6,426 nucleotides of DNA from Rhodanobacter sp. (GCA_026193555.1 JAPHUU010000317.1:1-6426), one strand, 5' to 3'; positions 1-6,176 are shown, counted from the first letter of the stretch. Notes: generated by a model from the sequence alone, not told the origin. Numbers and translations: made by a program.

Positions 1-893
1 ATGCGCTTGCCCTTGAGTCCCTGCGGATCGACGAATCGGCTGTAGTCAGTGGCATGGCGATCGGCTTCGGCGGTGGCCGAGTCACGAGGGTCGCTGCCGG
101 CGATGACCGTGAGCAGCGCGGCGGCATCGGCGACACTGCGTGCCATCGGGCCGGGGGTGTCCTGTTCATGGGTCACCGGCACGATGCCGGCGCGGCTGAC
201 CAGCCCCAGTGTGGGTTTGATCCCGACGATGCCGTTGACGGATGAGGGGCAGACGATCGAGCCGTCGGTTTCGGTGCCGATGGCGACCGGCACGTAGCCG
301 GCGGCAACGGCGACCGCCGGACCCGAGCTGGAGCCGCAGGCAGTGCGCGTCGTCACATAGGGGTTGTGTGTCTGGCCGCCGCGGCCGCTCCAGCCACCTG
401 TCGCATGGAAGCCGCGATAGTTGGCCCACTCGCTCATGTTGCCCTTGCCGAGAATGATCATGCCGGCAGCGCGCATCTTCACTGCCACGGTGGCATCACG
501 CGGGGCCGGTGCGCCGACCAGGGCCAGTGAGCCGGCACTGGTCTGCATGCGATCGCCGGTATCGATGTTGTCCTTGAGCACGGCTGGAATGCCCCACAGG
601 GGGCCACCGGCTTTCATGGCGTCGGTGCGTGACGCGAGCCGCCGCGCATCGCGCTGCGCATCCGGGTTGAGCTCGATGATCGCGTTGAGGTGCGGCCCCT
701 GCTTGTCGAGCGCGTGCACGCGTGTCAGGGCCTGGCGGATCAAGGTGAGCGGCGTCAATTCGCCGTGCAGCATCGCCTCATGGAGCTGCGCGATGCTGGC
801 GAAGCTGTGCTCTTTTGGCGGGGTGGCGGCACCAGCCAGGCCGGTCAGCAGGCACAGCAGGCCGGCGACAAGTGCGCGGGATGTCACGTGCAT
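1..893 (-). CDS. Secreted amidase-signature hydrolase, peptide-amidase-like (C-terminus beyond left edge)
   Basis: Reading from the ATG at 893, the minus strand is open for 297 codons to the window edge. The protein starts with a signal peptide (residues 1 to about 22, Arg6, hydrophobic core, AGA|A cleavage site), so the enzyme should be exported to the periplasm or beyond. The amidase-signature Ser-cisSer-Lys triad is visible: Lys107 in VLKDNIDT, the cis-Ser at about 188 in CGSSSGPAVAVAAG, and the nucleophile Ser212 in GTETDGSIVCPSS. This is followed by NGIVGIKPTLGLVSR, typical of the family. Members usually have about 450-550 residues, so roughly 200 C-terminal residues are missing. The nearest characterised relative I recognise is the peptide amidase of Stenotrophomonas, which removes C-terminal amides from peptides. 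Other amide substrates are possible, and the substrate cannot be read from sequence. AAGGG lies about nine bases before the ATG. Downstream of trmO on the same strand, gap 108 bases. Confidence 0.93.
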   Translation of the reverse strand, partial: MHVTSRALVAGLLCLLTGLAGAATPPKEHSFASIAQLHEAMLHGELTPLTLIRQALTRVHALDKQGPHLNAIIELNPDAQRDARRLASRTDAMKAGGPLWGIPAVLKDNIDTGDRMQTSAGSLALVGAPAPRDATVAVKMRAAGMIILGKGNMSEWANYRGFHATGGWSGRGGQTHNPYVTTRTACGSSSGPAVAVAAGYVPVAIGTETDGSIVCPSSVNGIVGIKPTLGLVSRAGIVPVTHEQDTPGPMARSVADAAALLTVIAGSDPRDSATAEADRHATDYSRFVDPQGLKGKR

Positions 894-915
894 GGTGGAA
901 TTCCCTTGTCAGGAG

Positions 916-937
916 GATGCGGGCAGTCTGCCGCATC
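916..937. repeat. Inverted repeat between trmO and the amidase gene
   Basis: Perfect 7-base arms GATGCGG (916-922) and CCGCATC (931-937) flank an 8-base loop. The structure lies 65 bases past the trmO stop and 23 bases before the amidase ATG. It could terminate trmO transcripts, although no T tract follows on the minus strand. It could also be an operator or leader hairpin for the amidase. Only the symmetry is observed; the function is inferred. Confidence 0.35.
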
Positions 938-1001
938 GGATACGGAGATGGGAAACGGCGATGCATGAAGCTGCAGCAGCTGCCGCACGTGCCGGTTCCG
1001 C

Positions 1002-1568
1002 TCAGGCGCCCGGTGGCACCCGCGGCTTGCGTGGTCCCGGTGCGGAGTGGCGTCCCTGTACTGCATCGATCGCGTCGATCCAGCCGGCGCGCGACTGCGC
1101 AAACGCGTCGGCGTAAGGCACGTACGGCTTGATGTCGAGAATCGGCGTGCCATCGAGCAGGTCGATGCCGCGCACGCGCAGTGCGTGATCCTCGACCGCG
1201 ACCAACTCGACCGCGGACAGGCCGATCGCGTTGGGGCGATGCGGCGAGCGGGTGGCCAGCACGCTGCGCTTGCCACCACCGCGCGGCGGCCGCACTTCGG
1301 GCTTCCAGCCTTCGCTGCGATGGAAGACGAACACCAGCCAGATCCGTTCGAAGCCGGCCAGATCGCGAAACGCCGCGGCGGGGAAATCGGCGATGAACTC
1401 GATCCGGGCCTCGGCGACGTCCCCGGTTTCGGTGCCCTCCACCACGGTCGCCTGATGGGGCGCGTCGATGCGCCGCGCGTAGGGCGAGCGGACATGGGCG
1501 ATCGGATGGCTGAGGTGCGCGTGCGGCGTGTCGGGCATGACGGTCACGAGGTCGGAAGCAGCCGGCAT
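1002..1568 (-). CDS. trmO: TrmO/TsaA-family tRNA (N6-threonylcarbamoyladenosine37-N6)-methyltransferase
   Basis: Encodes 188 residues of the UPF0066/TsaA beta-barrel family. The E. coli member TrmO (YaeB) uses S-adenosylmethionine to N6-methylate t6A at position 37 of tRNAs for ACY threonine codons, tuning decoding in the cytoplasm. Diagnostic motifs are all present: IAHVRSPY (23-30), GFERIWLVFVFHR (72-84), the signature ATRSPHRPNAIGLS (105-118) and DGTPILDIKPYVPYADA (139-155). The sequence ends shortly after the barrel, so it lacks most of the roughly 80-residue C-terminal domain of the 235-residue E. coli protein; short forms occur in the family. The start is uncertain. The ATG at 1568 overlaps a GATAAT box, and the ATG at 1538 (Met11) keeps the whole domain. 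It is divergent from the GNAT gene with 128 bases between. Confidence 0.92.
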   Translation of the reverse strand: MPAASDLVTVMPDTPHAHLSHPIAHVRSPYARRIDAPHQATVVEGTETGDVAEARIEFIADFPAAAFRDLAGFERIWLVFVFHRSEGWKPEVRPPRGGGKRSVLATRSPHRPNAIGLSAVELVAVEDHALRVRGIDLLDGTPILDIKPYVPYADAFAQSRAGWIDAIDAVQGRHSAPGPRKPRVPPGA

Positions 1569-1572
1569 TATC
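1567..1572 (-). promoter_or_regulatory. trmO: Possible -10 element overlapping the first trmO ATG
   Basis: The minus strand reads GATAAT here, close to the TATAAT consensus, in an otherwise very GC-rich 128-base divergent region. If real, transcription would begin near 1560, downstream of the ATG at 1568, and translation would start at the ATG at 1538. I found no good -35 hexamer at 16-18 bases, so support is weak. The rest of 1569-1696 shows no clear promoter for the rightward GNAT gene. Confidence 0.22.
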
Positions 1573-1696
1573 CCATCGCCGCTGCCGTGGCTGCCGCCGC
1601 GACGGCGCGGAGCGCTGGAAGACGCCCGCCGCGCCGCCGGATCATCCGCTTGCCTGTATCGTCAGGCCGACTTCTCCCGATGACCGATCGCTGCCC

Positions 1697-2194
1697 ATGA
1701 CAACACCCGACGAGGTTGCAGAGTTTCCGTTGATCGTTCCCTATCGGCGCCCGTTCCAGGCGGCCTTCGAGCGTCTCAATCGCGCCTGGCTGGAAGTGCA
1801 TGCGCTGCTCGAGCCGGCCGATCTGGCGTACCTGCAGGATCCGCAGGGGTGCATCCTTGCCGGTGGCGGGCAGGTCTTTCTGGCGCTGGACGGCGACGAG
1901 GTGGTCGGTACCTGCGCGGCGATTCGCGCCTCGCCCACCACGATCGAACTGGCCAAGCTCGCCGTGGCGCCGGCCGCGCAGCGACGGGGACTGGGACGTC
2001 GACTGTCCGCCCGTGTCATCCGGTTCGCCCGCGACGCCGGTGCGACACAGGTCGTTCTGACGTCCAATACCGCACTCGTGCAAGCGATCCGTCTGTACGA
2101 GTCGCTCGGCTTTCGACACGCCCCGATCCCGGCGGACGTGCGCTATCGCACCGCGGACGTCTACATGACGCTGCACTTGCCGCCGCCCGCATGA
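1697..2194 (+). CDS. GNAT-family N-acetyltransferase
   Basis: A 165-residue single-domain GCN5-related acetyltransferase, a cytoplasmic enzyme that transfers acetyl from acetyl-CoA to an amine. Motif A, which binds the CoA pyrophosphate, is clear at 88-103 as LAVAPAAQRRGLGRRL with the Q-R-R-G-L-G loop. The motif B region follows at 124-139 (NTALVQAIRLYESLGF), with the usual asparagine, tyrosine and GF ending. The protein ends in the expected final strand (VYMTLHL). The length is typical for the family. The N-terminal 50 residues, where acceptor specificity lies, are not recognisable, so the substrate is unknown. No strong Shine-Dalgarno sequence precedes the ATG. It is first of four rightward genes, and its stop codon lies inside a GC-rich hairpin. 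Confidence 0.9.
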   Translation: MTTPDEVAEFPLIVPYRRPFQAAFERLNRAWLEVHALLEPADLAYLQDPQGCILAGGGQVFLALDGDEVVGTCAAIRASPTTIELAKLAVAPAAQRRGLGRRLSARVIRFARDAGATQVVLTSNTALVQAIRLYESLGFRHAPIPADVRYRTADVYMTLHLPPPA

Positions 2195-2201
2195 GGGCGG
2201 C
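2182..2201 (+). terminator. GC hairpin over the GNAT stop codon
   Basis: Perfect arms GCCGCCC (2182-2188) and GGGCGGC (2195-2201) enclose a 6-base loop, GCATGA, that contains the TGA stop. No T run follows, so this is not a canonical intrinsic terminator. It may slow polymerase or protect the transcript 3' end. Confidence 0.3.
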
Positions 2202-2230
2202 AGCGACGGCAAGCGGCGGTACTTTCCAAA

Positions 2231-2261
2231 TCGGGCCTGCGCGTGCACCATGCGGGCCCGA
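2231..2261 (+). promoter_or_regulatory. Stem-loop in the leader of the acidic DUF6630-like gene
   Basis: TCGGGCCTGC (2231-2240) pairs with GCGGGCCCGA (2252-2261) over ten bases with a single G-U pair and an 11-base loop. It ends 17 bases before the ATG at 2279 and just before the presumed ribosome binding sequence GGTGAT. It could be part of a terminator for the GNAT gene or a leader structure that influences translation of the next gene. The fold is read directly from complementarity; the role is unknown. Confidence 0.4.
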
Positions 2262-2278
2262 CAGCCGGTGATGTACCC

Positions 2279-2815
2279 ATGAGCAGTTTTGACGACGACG
2301 GCTTCGAGCACGAGCACGACTTCGACGAGGATGGCGACGATTCGGTCGAGTCGCGGGTGTGGCAATTGCTGCTGCTGATCAATCCGGGCGACGAGGAAAC
2401 GGCGCTGCAGCAGTTTGCCGACTATCGCGAGGCGGCGGCAGAGTTCGATCCGGACGAGCTGCTGCCGATCGAGCTGATCGGGCGGGTGATCGACTGGCGC
2501 TCGGGCTTCATCGTCGATGCGCACGACCTGCGTTCGCTGGTGCAGGCGATCAACGAGCTGGCCTCGCGCTGGAACCTGTTGGTCGACTGGAACGGCGATC
2601 CGGACGACGACGAATTCTTCGATGACATGGATGCGGCGGAACTGTTCTCGATTGCCTACGACCGGCTGGCCGAGTTCGGCTACACGCTTTGGGCGTGGGA
2701 GACCGACGGCGACAGCTACGCCGGATGGATGACGCTGACCCGCGACGGCGAGCCGCTGCGTGAGCTGGCCACCGCGTTGCACATCAACCTGCGCCTCGGC
2801 AGTGAGGTGAGCTGA
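2279..2815 (+). CDS. Acidic hypothetical protein, probable DUF6630 family
   Basis: Encodes 178 residues with no signal peptide or membrane segment, so it is probably cytoplasmic. The first 22 residues are strongly acidic (DDDGFEHEHDFDEDGDD region) and likely disordered. The remainder looks like a folded alpha/beta domain with aromatic motifs: LLLLINPGDEETALQQFADY (30-49), RWNLLVDWNGDPDDDEFFDD (97-116) and GYTLWAWETDGDSYAGW (134-150). That last pattern resembles what I recall of the DUF6630 family, which has no assigned function; I could not verify this by search. I chose the ATG at 2279 because GGTGAT stands seven bases upstream. An in-frame GTG at 2243 would add 12 residues but lies inside a hairpin loop. 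The HAD gene follows after 62 bases. Confidence 0.75.
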   Translation: MSSFDDDGFEHEHDFDEDGDDSVESRVWQLLLLINPGDEETALQQFADYREAAAEFDPDELLPIELIGRVIDWRSGFIVDAHDLRSLVQAINELASRWNLLVDWNGDPDDDEFFDDMDAAELFSIAYDRLAEFGYTLWAWETDGDSYAGWMTLTRDGEPLRELATALHINLRLGSEVS

Positions 2816-2877
2816 GGCATGCCAGGCGCGGCGGACGAGGGAATGAACAGCATCACGCGGAGCATCGGGCCGGTGCC

Positions 2878-3588
2878 ATGCTGCAGCTGATCGGTTTCGA
2901 CGGCGACGACACGCTGTGGCACAGCGAGGGCTACTACCAGCACGCCAACGCGGCGTTTGAGGCGATCGTCGGCCGCTACGTCGAGCTGGCGGACGTGCAC
3001 GACCGCATGCTGGCGACCGAGCGGCGCAACCTGCAGCTGTTCGGCTACGGTGCCAAGGGCATGGCGCTGTCGATGGTGGAGACCGCGATCGCGATCACCG
3101 GCGCGCGCATTTCCGCCGCCGACATCCACCGGCTGGTGGATCTGGGCAAGGGCGTGCTGCAGCACCCGGTCGAACTGCTGCCGGGCATCCGCGAGGCGGT
3201 CGAGGCGGTGGCCGAACATCATCCGGTGGTGCTGATCACCAAGGGCGACCTGTTTCACCAGGAAAAGAAGGTGCTGCAGTCGGGGCTGGCGGGGCTGTTC
3301 CGGCGCATCGAGATCGTGTCGGAGAAGGACACCGCGACGTACCGGCGACTGCTGGCCGAGTTTGCGCTCGAGCCCGCGCAGTTCGCGATGGTCGGCAACT
3401 CGCTGCGTTCGGACATCGAGCCGGTGGTGCGGCTTGGCGGCTGGGGCGTGCACCTGCCGTATCACGTGACCTGGGCGCACGAACTGGAGCACGAGCTGGG
3501 TGCAGGCGACCGGCATGTGATCACGGTGGAAGCGCCCGCGGCGATTCCCGCGGCGGTCGCGCAACTGCGCGAGCGCGCTGCCGCTTGA
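2878..3588 (+). CDS. HAD-superfamily hydrolase (phosphatase-like, C1-type helical cap)
   Basis: A 236-residue cytoplasmic hydrolase of the haloacid dehalogenase superfamily, presumably a phosphatase acting on a small phosphorylated metabolite. All four HAD motifs are visible: motif I FDGDDTLW with nucleophile Asp8, acid/base Asp10 and Thr12; motif II Thr121 in LITKGD; motif III Lys150 in VSEKD; and motif IV MVGNSLRSDIEPV, where Asn174 occupies the usual first acidic position and Asp179 is retained. Residues 16 to about 95 form a helical cap between motifs I and II, as in YjjG and 2-haloacid dehalogenase relatives. Mg2+ dependence is expected from family knowledge; the substrate is not predictable. 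The Shine-Dalgarno is poor: GGAG lies 15 bases upstream. Downstream, the quinone oxidoreductase begins 53 bases after the stop. Confidence 0.9.
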   Translation: MLQLIGFDGDDTLWHSEGYYQHANAAFEAIVGRYVELADVHDRMLATERRNLQLFGYGAKGMALSMVETAIAITGARISAADIHRLVDLGKGVLQHPVELLPGIREAVEAVAEHHPVVLITKGDLFHQEKKVLQSGLAGLFRRIEIVSEKDTATYRRLLAEFALEPAQFAMVGNSLRSDIEPVVRLGGWGVHLPYHVTWAHELEHELGAGDRHVITVEAPAAIPAAVAQLRERAAA

Positions 3589-3641
3589 AGGTCGGCGCAT
3601 CGGTCCCATGTAGCTACCTCCATCGAACACGGAACCCCGCC

Positions 3642-4604
3642 ATGCATGCGTTGATATTCGAGAGCTTTGGCGGTCCCGAGGTGTTGCGCTGGGCCGAACA
3701 CCCCGAGCCGATTCCGACTCCCGGCCAGGCTCTGGTGCGCATGCACAGCGTCGGCTTGAACTTTGCCGACATCTACCGGCGCAACGGCAACTATCACCTG
3801 AGCGGCGGCGCACCATGGCTGCTCGGCTACGAGGGTGCCGGCGTGATCGAGCAGGCGGCAGCGGGCGACCGCCAGTTTCCGGAGGGTACCCGGGTCGGCT
3901 TTGCCGACATGCCGCATGCGAATGCGGAAAAGGTCGCAGTGGATCTGGACAAGCTGATCGCGTTGCCGGACGACATCGCGTTCGACACTGCGGCGGCGGT
4001 GCTGCTGCAGGGCCTGACCGCGCAGTACCTGGTCGATGACAGTTACCGGGTCAAGCCTGGCGATGTGGCGGTGGTGCATGCCGCGGCCGGTGGCGTGGGT
4101 CTGCTGCTGGTGCAGATGCTCAAGCACAGGGGCGCGATGGTGCTGGGCATCGCCTCCAGCGAGGCCAAGCGTGCGGCGGTGCTCGCGGCCGGTGCGGATG
4201 CGGTCGCCGGCTATCACGACTGGGTCGATCAGGTGCACACGCTCAGCAACGGCCGCGGCGCCGATGTGTTCTACGACTCGGTCGGGCGTACCCTCGCCGA
4301 CTGCCTGGCGGCCGCGCGCACCGGTGGCACGGTGGTGTTCTTCGGCATGGCGGCCGGTGATCCCGAGCTGGTCGACCCGCGTCTGCTGATGGACCGTTCG
4401 CTGACCCTGACCGGGGGCGACCTGTGGAATGTGCTGACCAGTGCGGCGATCCGCCGTGAACGGGCGCAGGCCCTGTTTGGGCAGATCCGTGCCGGCACCG
4501 TGCGGCCGACCATCGCCGCCCGCTTCCCGCTCGGCGAGGGCGCGCAGGCGCATGCGTATCTGGAAAGCCGCAGCGCGATCGGCAAGGTGTTGCTGACGCT
4601 GTGA
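3642..4604 (+). CDS. Zinc-free quinone oxidoreductase (MDR superfamily, zeta-crystallin/Qor type)
   Basis: A 320-residue medium-chain dehydrogenase/reductase that would transfer hydride from NADPH to quinones or related enones in the cytosol. The N-terminal GroES-like domain begins MHALIFESFGGPEVL and includes NFADIYRRNGNY (40-51) and the GYEGAG motif (62-67). The Rossmann fold carries the dinucleotide-binding motif HAAAGGVGLLLVQ (146-158), typical of the quinone oxidoreductase branch, preceded by LLQGLTAQYL (121-130). The catalytic zinc ligands of alcohol dehydrogenases are absent. Length fits the family (about 320-330). The ATG at 3642 is chosen because GGAA is about seven bases upstream and the family N-terminus starts there; an in-frame TTG at 3585 would overlap the HAD stop and add nonconserved residues. 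Last of the four rightward genes; it meets the 90-residue gene tail-to-tail. The name qorA would fit, but orthology is untested. Confidence 0.93.
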   Translation: MHALIFESFGGPEVLRWAEHPEPIPTPGQALVRMHSVGLNFADIYRRNGNYHLSGGAPWLLGYEGAGVIEQAAAGDRQFPEGTRVGFADMPHANAEKVAVDLDKLIALPDDIAFDTAAAVLLQGLTAQYLVDDSYRVKPGDVAVVHAAAGGVGLLLVQMLKHRGAMVLGIASSEAKRAAVLAAGADAVAGYHDWVDQVHTLSNGRGADVFYDSVGRTLADCLAAARTGGTVVFFGMAAGDPELVDPRLLMDRSLTLTGGDLWNVLTSAAIRRERAQALFGQIRAGTVRPTIAARFPLGEGAQAHAYLESRSAIGKVLLTL

Positions 4605-4607
4605 GAT

Positions 4608-4630
4608 GCGCCGCGTTCGTGCGGCGGCGC
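4608..4630. terminator. GC hairpin in the convergent gap after the oxidoreductase
   Basis: GCGCCGC (4608-4614) can pair with GCGGCGC (4624-4630), or GCCGC (4610-4614) with GCGGC (4621-4625) in an alternative register. The hairpin fills most of the 32-base gap between two convergent stop codons, the usual place for a bidirectional terminator. There is no T tract on either side, so it may only assist Rho-dependent termination. Confidence 0.4.
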
Positions 4631-4636
4631 GCGAGC

Positions 4637-4909
4637 TCAGGGCTCGCTGGCGGGGTCGTCGTCGAAGCCGGTGTAGCCCTCGGGGAAGATCGGCGTGCCG
4701 TCGTCCTCCAGCCCCGACATCTCGGCCAGCGCCTTGGCGGCGGCGGCCTCGGCGACGTCCCTGGCGCGGAAACTGCGGTTCTCGCAGATCGCGAAGTACA
4801 TCGGGAAACCATGCCGACGCGGAGTGACCGCCAGATACGCGGTATAGCGCGAGCCTTCGAGCGTGGCGCCGGAACGGGCTAGGTAGTTGTCGAACTCGCG
4901 CTCGGCCAT
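4637..4909 (-). CDS. Small hypothetical protein (90 aa)
   Basis: I do not recognise this 90-residue protein. It has no signal peptide, membrane span or cysteine motif beyond a single Cys42. The middle (GSRYTAYLAVTPRRHGFPMYFAICENRSFRARDVA, in parts) looks like two beta strands. An alanine-rich helix follows (DVAEAAAAKALAEM, 51-64), and the tail is acidic (GLEDDGTPIFPEGYTGFDDDP). The layout suggests a compact alpha/beta protein with an acidic end. The start at 4909 is supported by the divergent promoter-like region just beyond it and by the next upstream Met falling inside the opposite-strand PIN coding region. The Shine-Dalgarno is weak (GGAT eight bases upstream). It is head-to-head with the PIN gene (65 bases) and tail-to-tail with the oxidoreductase (32 bases), so it is probably a single-gene transcript. 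Coding is inferred from a sensible amino-acid pattern filling the gap, not from homology. Confidence 0.7.
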   Translation of the reverse strand: MAEREFDNYLARSGATLEGSRYTAYLAVTPRRHGFPMYFAICENRSFRARDVAEAAAAKALAEMSGLEDDGTPIFPEGYTGFDDDPASEP

Positions 4910-4937
4910 GGTTGTCGGATCCGGTCGTAAAGCATGC

Positions 4938-4943
4938 AGTGTA
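4938..4943 (-). promoter_or_regulatory. Possible -10 box for the 90-residue gene
   Basis: On the minus strand this reads TACACT, four of six matches to TATAAT. It is placed so that transcription would start about 20 bases before the ATG at 4909. The -35 position has no good match. No comparable box is clear for the PIN gene on the plus strand of the same 65-base region. Confidence 0.22.
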
Positions 4944-4974
4944 TCGCGCGCCGGCTTTGCCTCATCATCGCGTG

Positions 4975-5433
4975 ATGGCCCCATCCGATCTTTCCGTACC
5001 GCGTATCGTGCTGGATACCAATGTGTGTCTGGATCTGTTCGTGTTTCGCGATCCGCAGTGCGCACCGCTGCTGGCGGCACTGCACAGCGGCGCGGTGCAG
5101 GCGGTGACCCGTGACGACTGCCGTGAGGAATGGCGTGCGGTGCTGCACTATCCGCAGCTGCCGATCGACGACGCCACGCGACCGGCGATCGAGGCCGCGT
5201 TCGAAGCCCTGGTGCTGCCGCTTGCGCCCGCGGATCTGGCGGCAACCGCTGGTGTCTCCCTGCCACGCTGTGCCGATCCGGACGACCAGAAGTTCATGGA
5301 GCTGGCGCTGGCGGCGCGGGCCCGCTGGCTGCTCAGCAAGGACAAGGCGTTGCTGACACTCGACCGGCGCACGCGCAACGCGGGGCTGTTCGCGATCCTG
5401 CTGCCGCAGCACTGGACGGTCGACGAACGCTGA
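4975..5433 (+). CDS. PIN-domain protein, putative toxin-type ribonuclease (PIN_3 / TIGR00305-like), solitary
   Basis: Encodes 152 residues of a PIN-domain nuclease-like fold. Acidic active-site positions are in place: Asp14 in RIVLDTNVCLDLF, Glu51/52 in DDCREEW, Asp103/104 in CADPDDQKFMELAL, and Asp123 in LLSKDKALL. The pattern with DPDDQKFMELALAARARWLLSKD matches the family often named 'putative toxin-antitoxin toxin component, PIN family'. Such proteins are Mg2+-dependent RNases or predicted to be; target RNA is unknown here. No antitoxin gene stands upstream on the same strand, which is unusual for VapC but common for this family. The ATG at 4975 is chosen because the domain begins eight residues later; a GTG at 4972 and a TTG at 4912 are in frame, and none has a good Shine-Dalgarno. 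It is divergent from the 90-residue gene. Confidence 0.87.
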   Translation: MAPSDLSVPRIVLDTNVCLDLFVFRDPQCAPLLAALHSGAVQAVTRDDCREEWRAVLHYPQLPIDDATRPAIEAAFEALVLPLAPADLAATAGVSLPRCADPDDQKFMELALAARARWLLSKDKALLTLDRRTRNAGLFAILLPQHWTVDER

Positions 5434-5463
5434 CGCGGCTGCCTGATCTGCGGGCGATGACCT

Positions 5464-5484
5464 GGCGCCCCGGTTCAGGGTGCC
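5464..5484. terminator. Weak hairpin between the convergent PIN and L,D-transpeptidase genes
   Basis: GGCGCCC (5464-5470) pairs with GGGTGCC (5478-5484), including one G-U pair, around a 7-base loop. It spans the end of the transpeptidase gene on the minus strand and lies 30 bases past the PIN stop. A second tiny symmetry, CAGGG-TG-CCCTG, sits at 5476-5487. No T tract is present, so terminator function is only suggested by position. Confidence 0.25.
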
Positions 5485-6176
5485 CTGGCGACAACTGCCC
5501 GTGTCGTATGGCAGGCCAGGAACGGCGAGGAATGCAGCCAGCGTGCATTGGGATAGTAGGAGAACACGTAGTGGCCACCCTTGAGCGTGTCGATCAGCGG
5601 GCGCGCCACGGCGGTGCGAACCGCGGGGCAACCCCAGCTGCGGCCGATCCGACCCTGTTGCCTGGCAAAGGCGGAACTGACGTAGCGGGCCCCATGAATC
5701 ACCAGCGCCCGTTCCAGCGCGTGATCGTTCGTGCCCGGCTCCAGGCCGGCCATGCGCAGCGAGTAGCCGTTGTGGCCTTCGTAGGTATCCAGGGTGAGGA
5801 ACAGGCCGAGGCTGGACTCCAGGCTGCCGTCCTTGTTGGAAAACTGGGTCGCCTGGTTGTTGCCGCTGTTGCGGCCGTGGGCGACCAGCAGGTGGAACAG
5901 CAGCTTGCGCTGGGCCAGGTCAAACACCCACAGCCGCCGCGTGGTGGAGGGGAGCGAGTAGTCGATCACCGCCAGCCGGTCGGACGGGGGTTCACCGTGC
6001 GATATCGCGCATTGGGTGGCTTCGAGGGCGAGGCCGAGCACCTTCGGGTTGGCGTGCGGTGCCAGCTGGCGCAACGCCGTCAGCAGTGAGCTGTCGGCGG
6101 CGTGCGCGGGGACGGCGCCGATCAGACCGAGCAGGGCAAGACAGGCGGCATGGCAAAGACGGGGCATTGAGGGCAT
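5475..6176 (-). CDS. Exported murein L,D-transpeptidase catalytic-domain family protein (YkuD_2 type)
   Basis: About 233 residues. The N-terminus is a signal peptide: a short basic start (MPRLCHAACLA), a hydrophobic core (LLGLIGAVP) and an AHA|ADS cleavage site. The mature protein would sit in the periplasm. The catalytic part shows VIHGARY, with the conserved histidine, and RSWGCPAV, with the active-site cysteine (Cys189 counting from a GTG at 6194). Upstream, AHGRNSGNN and SLGLFLTLDTYEGHNGYSLRMAG fit the YkuD_2 (PF13645) branch rather than ErfK/YbiS. Such enzymes are predicted to act on peptidoglycan stem peptides through a cysteine thioester; whether this one crosslinks, trims or attaches proteins is unknown. 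The start is ambiguous: GTG 6194, ATG 6176 and ATG 6167 are in frame within a 9-base tandem repeat, and none has a Shine-Dalgarno. I chose the middle one. The neighbour across the divergent region is also exported. Confidence 0.88.
   Translation of the reverse strand: MPSMPRLCHAACLALLGLIGAVPAHAADSSLLTALRQLAPHANPKVLGLALEATQCAISHGEPPSDRLAVIDYSLPSTTRRLWVFDLAQRKLLFHLLVAHGRNSGNNQATQFSNKDGSLESSLGLFLTLDTYEGHNGYSLRMAGLEPGTNDHALERALVIHGARYVSSAFARQQGRIGRSWGCPAVRTAVARPLIDTLKGGHYVFSYYPNARWLHSSPFLACHTTRAVVARAP

Noticed and set aside
421..1116. Plus-strand open frame (231 codons) opposite the amidase gene
   Set aside because: The minus strand encodes amidase motifs and a signal peptide over most of this stretch. 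The plus-strand product is Ala/Arg/Ser-rich noise.
1568..2782. Long minus-strand open frame (404 codons) opposite the GNAT and DUF6630-like genes
   Set aside because: It is antisense to two well-supported genes and its translation is rich in Arg, Gln, His and Val without domain motifs. This is the usual shadow in high-GC DNA.
2843..2890. Fifteen-codon upstream ORF overlapping the HAD start
   Set aside because: The GAGGG sequence sits too close to its ATG to be a good RBS, it is out of frame, and such short frames are expected by chance.
3610..3617. GTAGCTAC palindrome between the HAD and oxidoreductase genes
   Set aside because: An 8-base palindrome with no extension and no matching copy elsewhere in the window is not enough to call a site.
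2716..3816. Long minus-strand open frame (366 codons) opposite the HAD gene
   Set aside because: It covers the HAD gene and parts of both neighbours, has a low-complexity Arg/Gln/His composition and no recognisable fold. It is a GC-driven artefact.
3462..4553. Minus-strand open frame (363 codons) opposite the quinone oxidoreductase
   Set aside because: The plus strand encodes a clear MDR enzyme through the same bases. The antisense product shows no motifs.
5130..6089. Plus-strand open frame (319 codons) across the PIN and L,D-transpeptidase genes
   Set aside because: It runs out of frame through the PIN gene and antisense to the transpeptidase, and lacks domain motifs.
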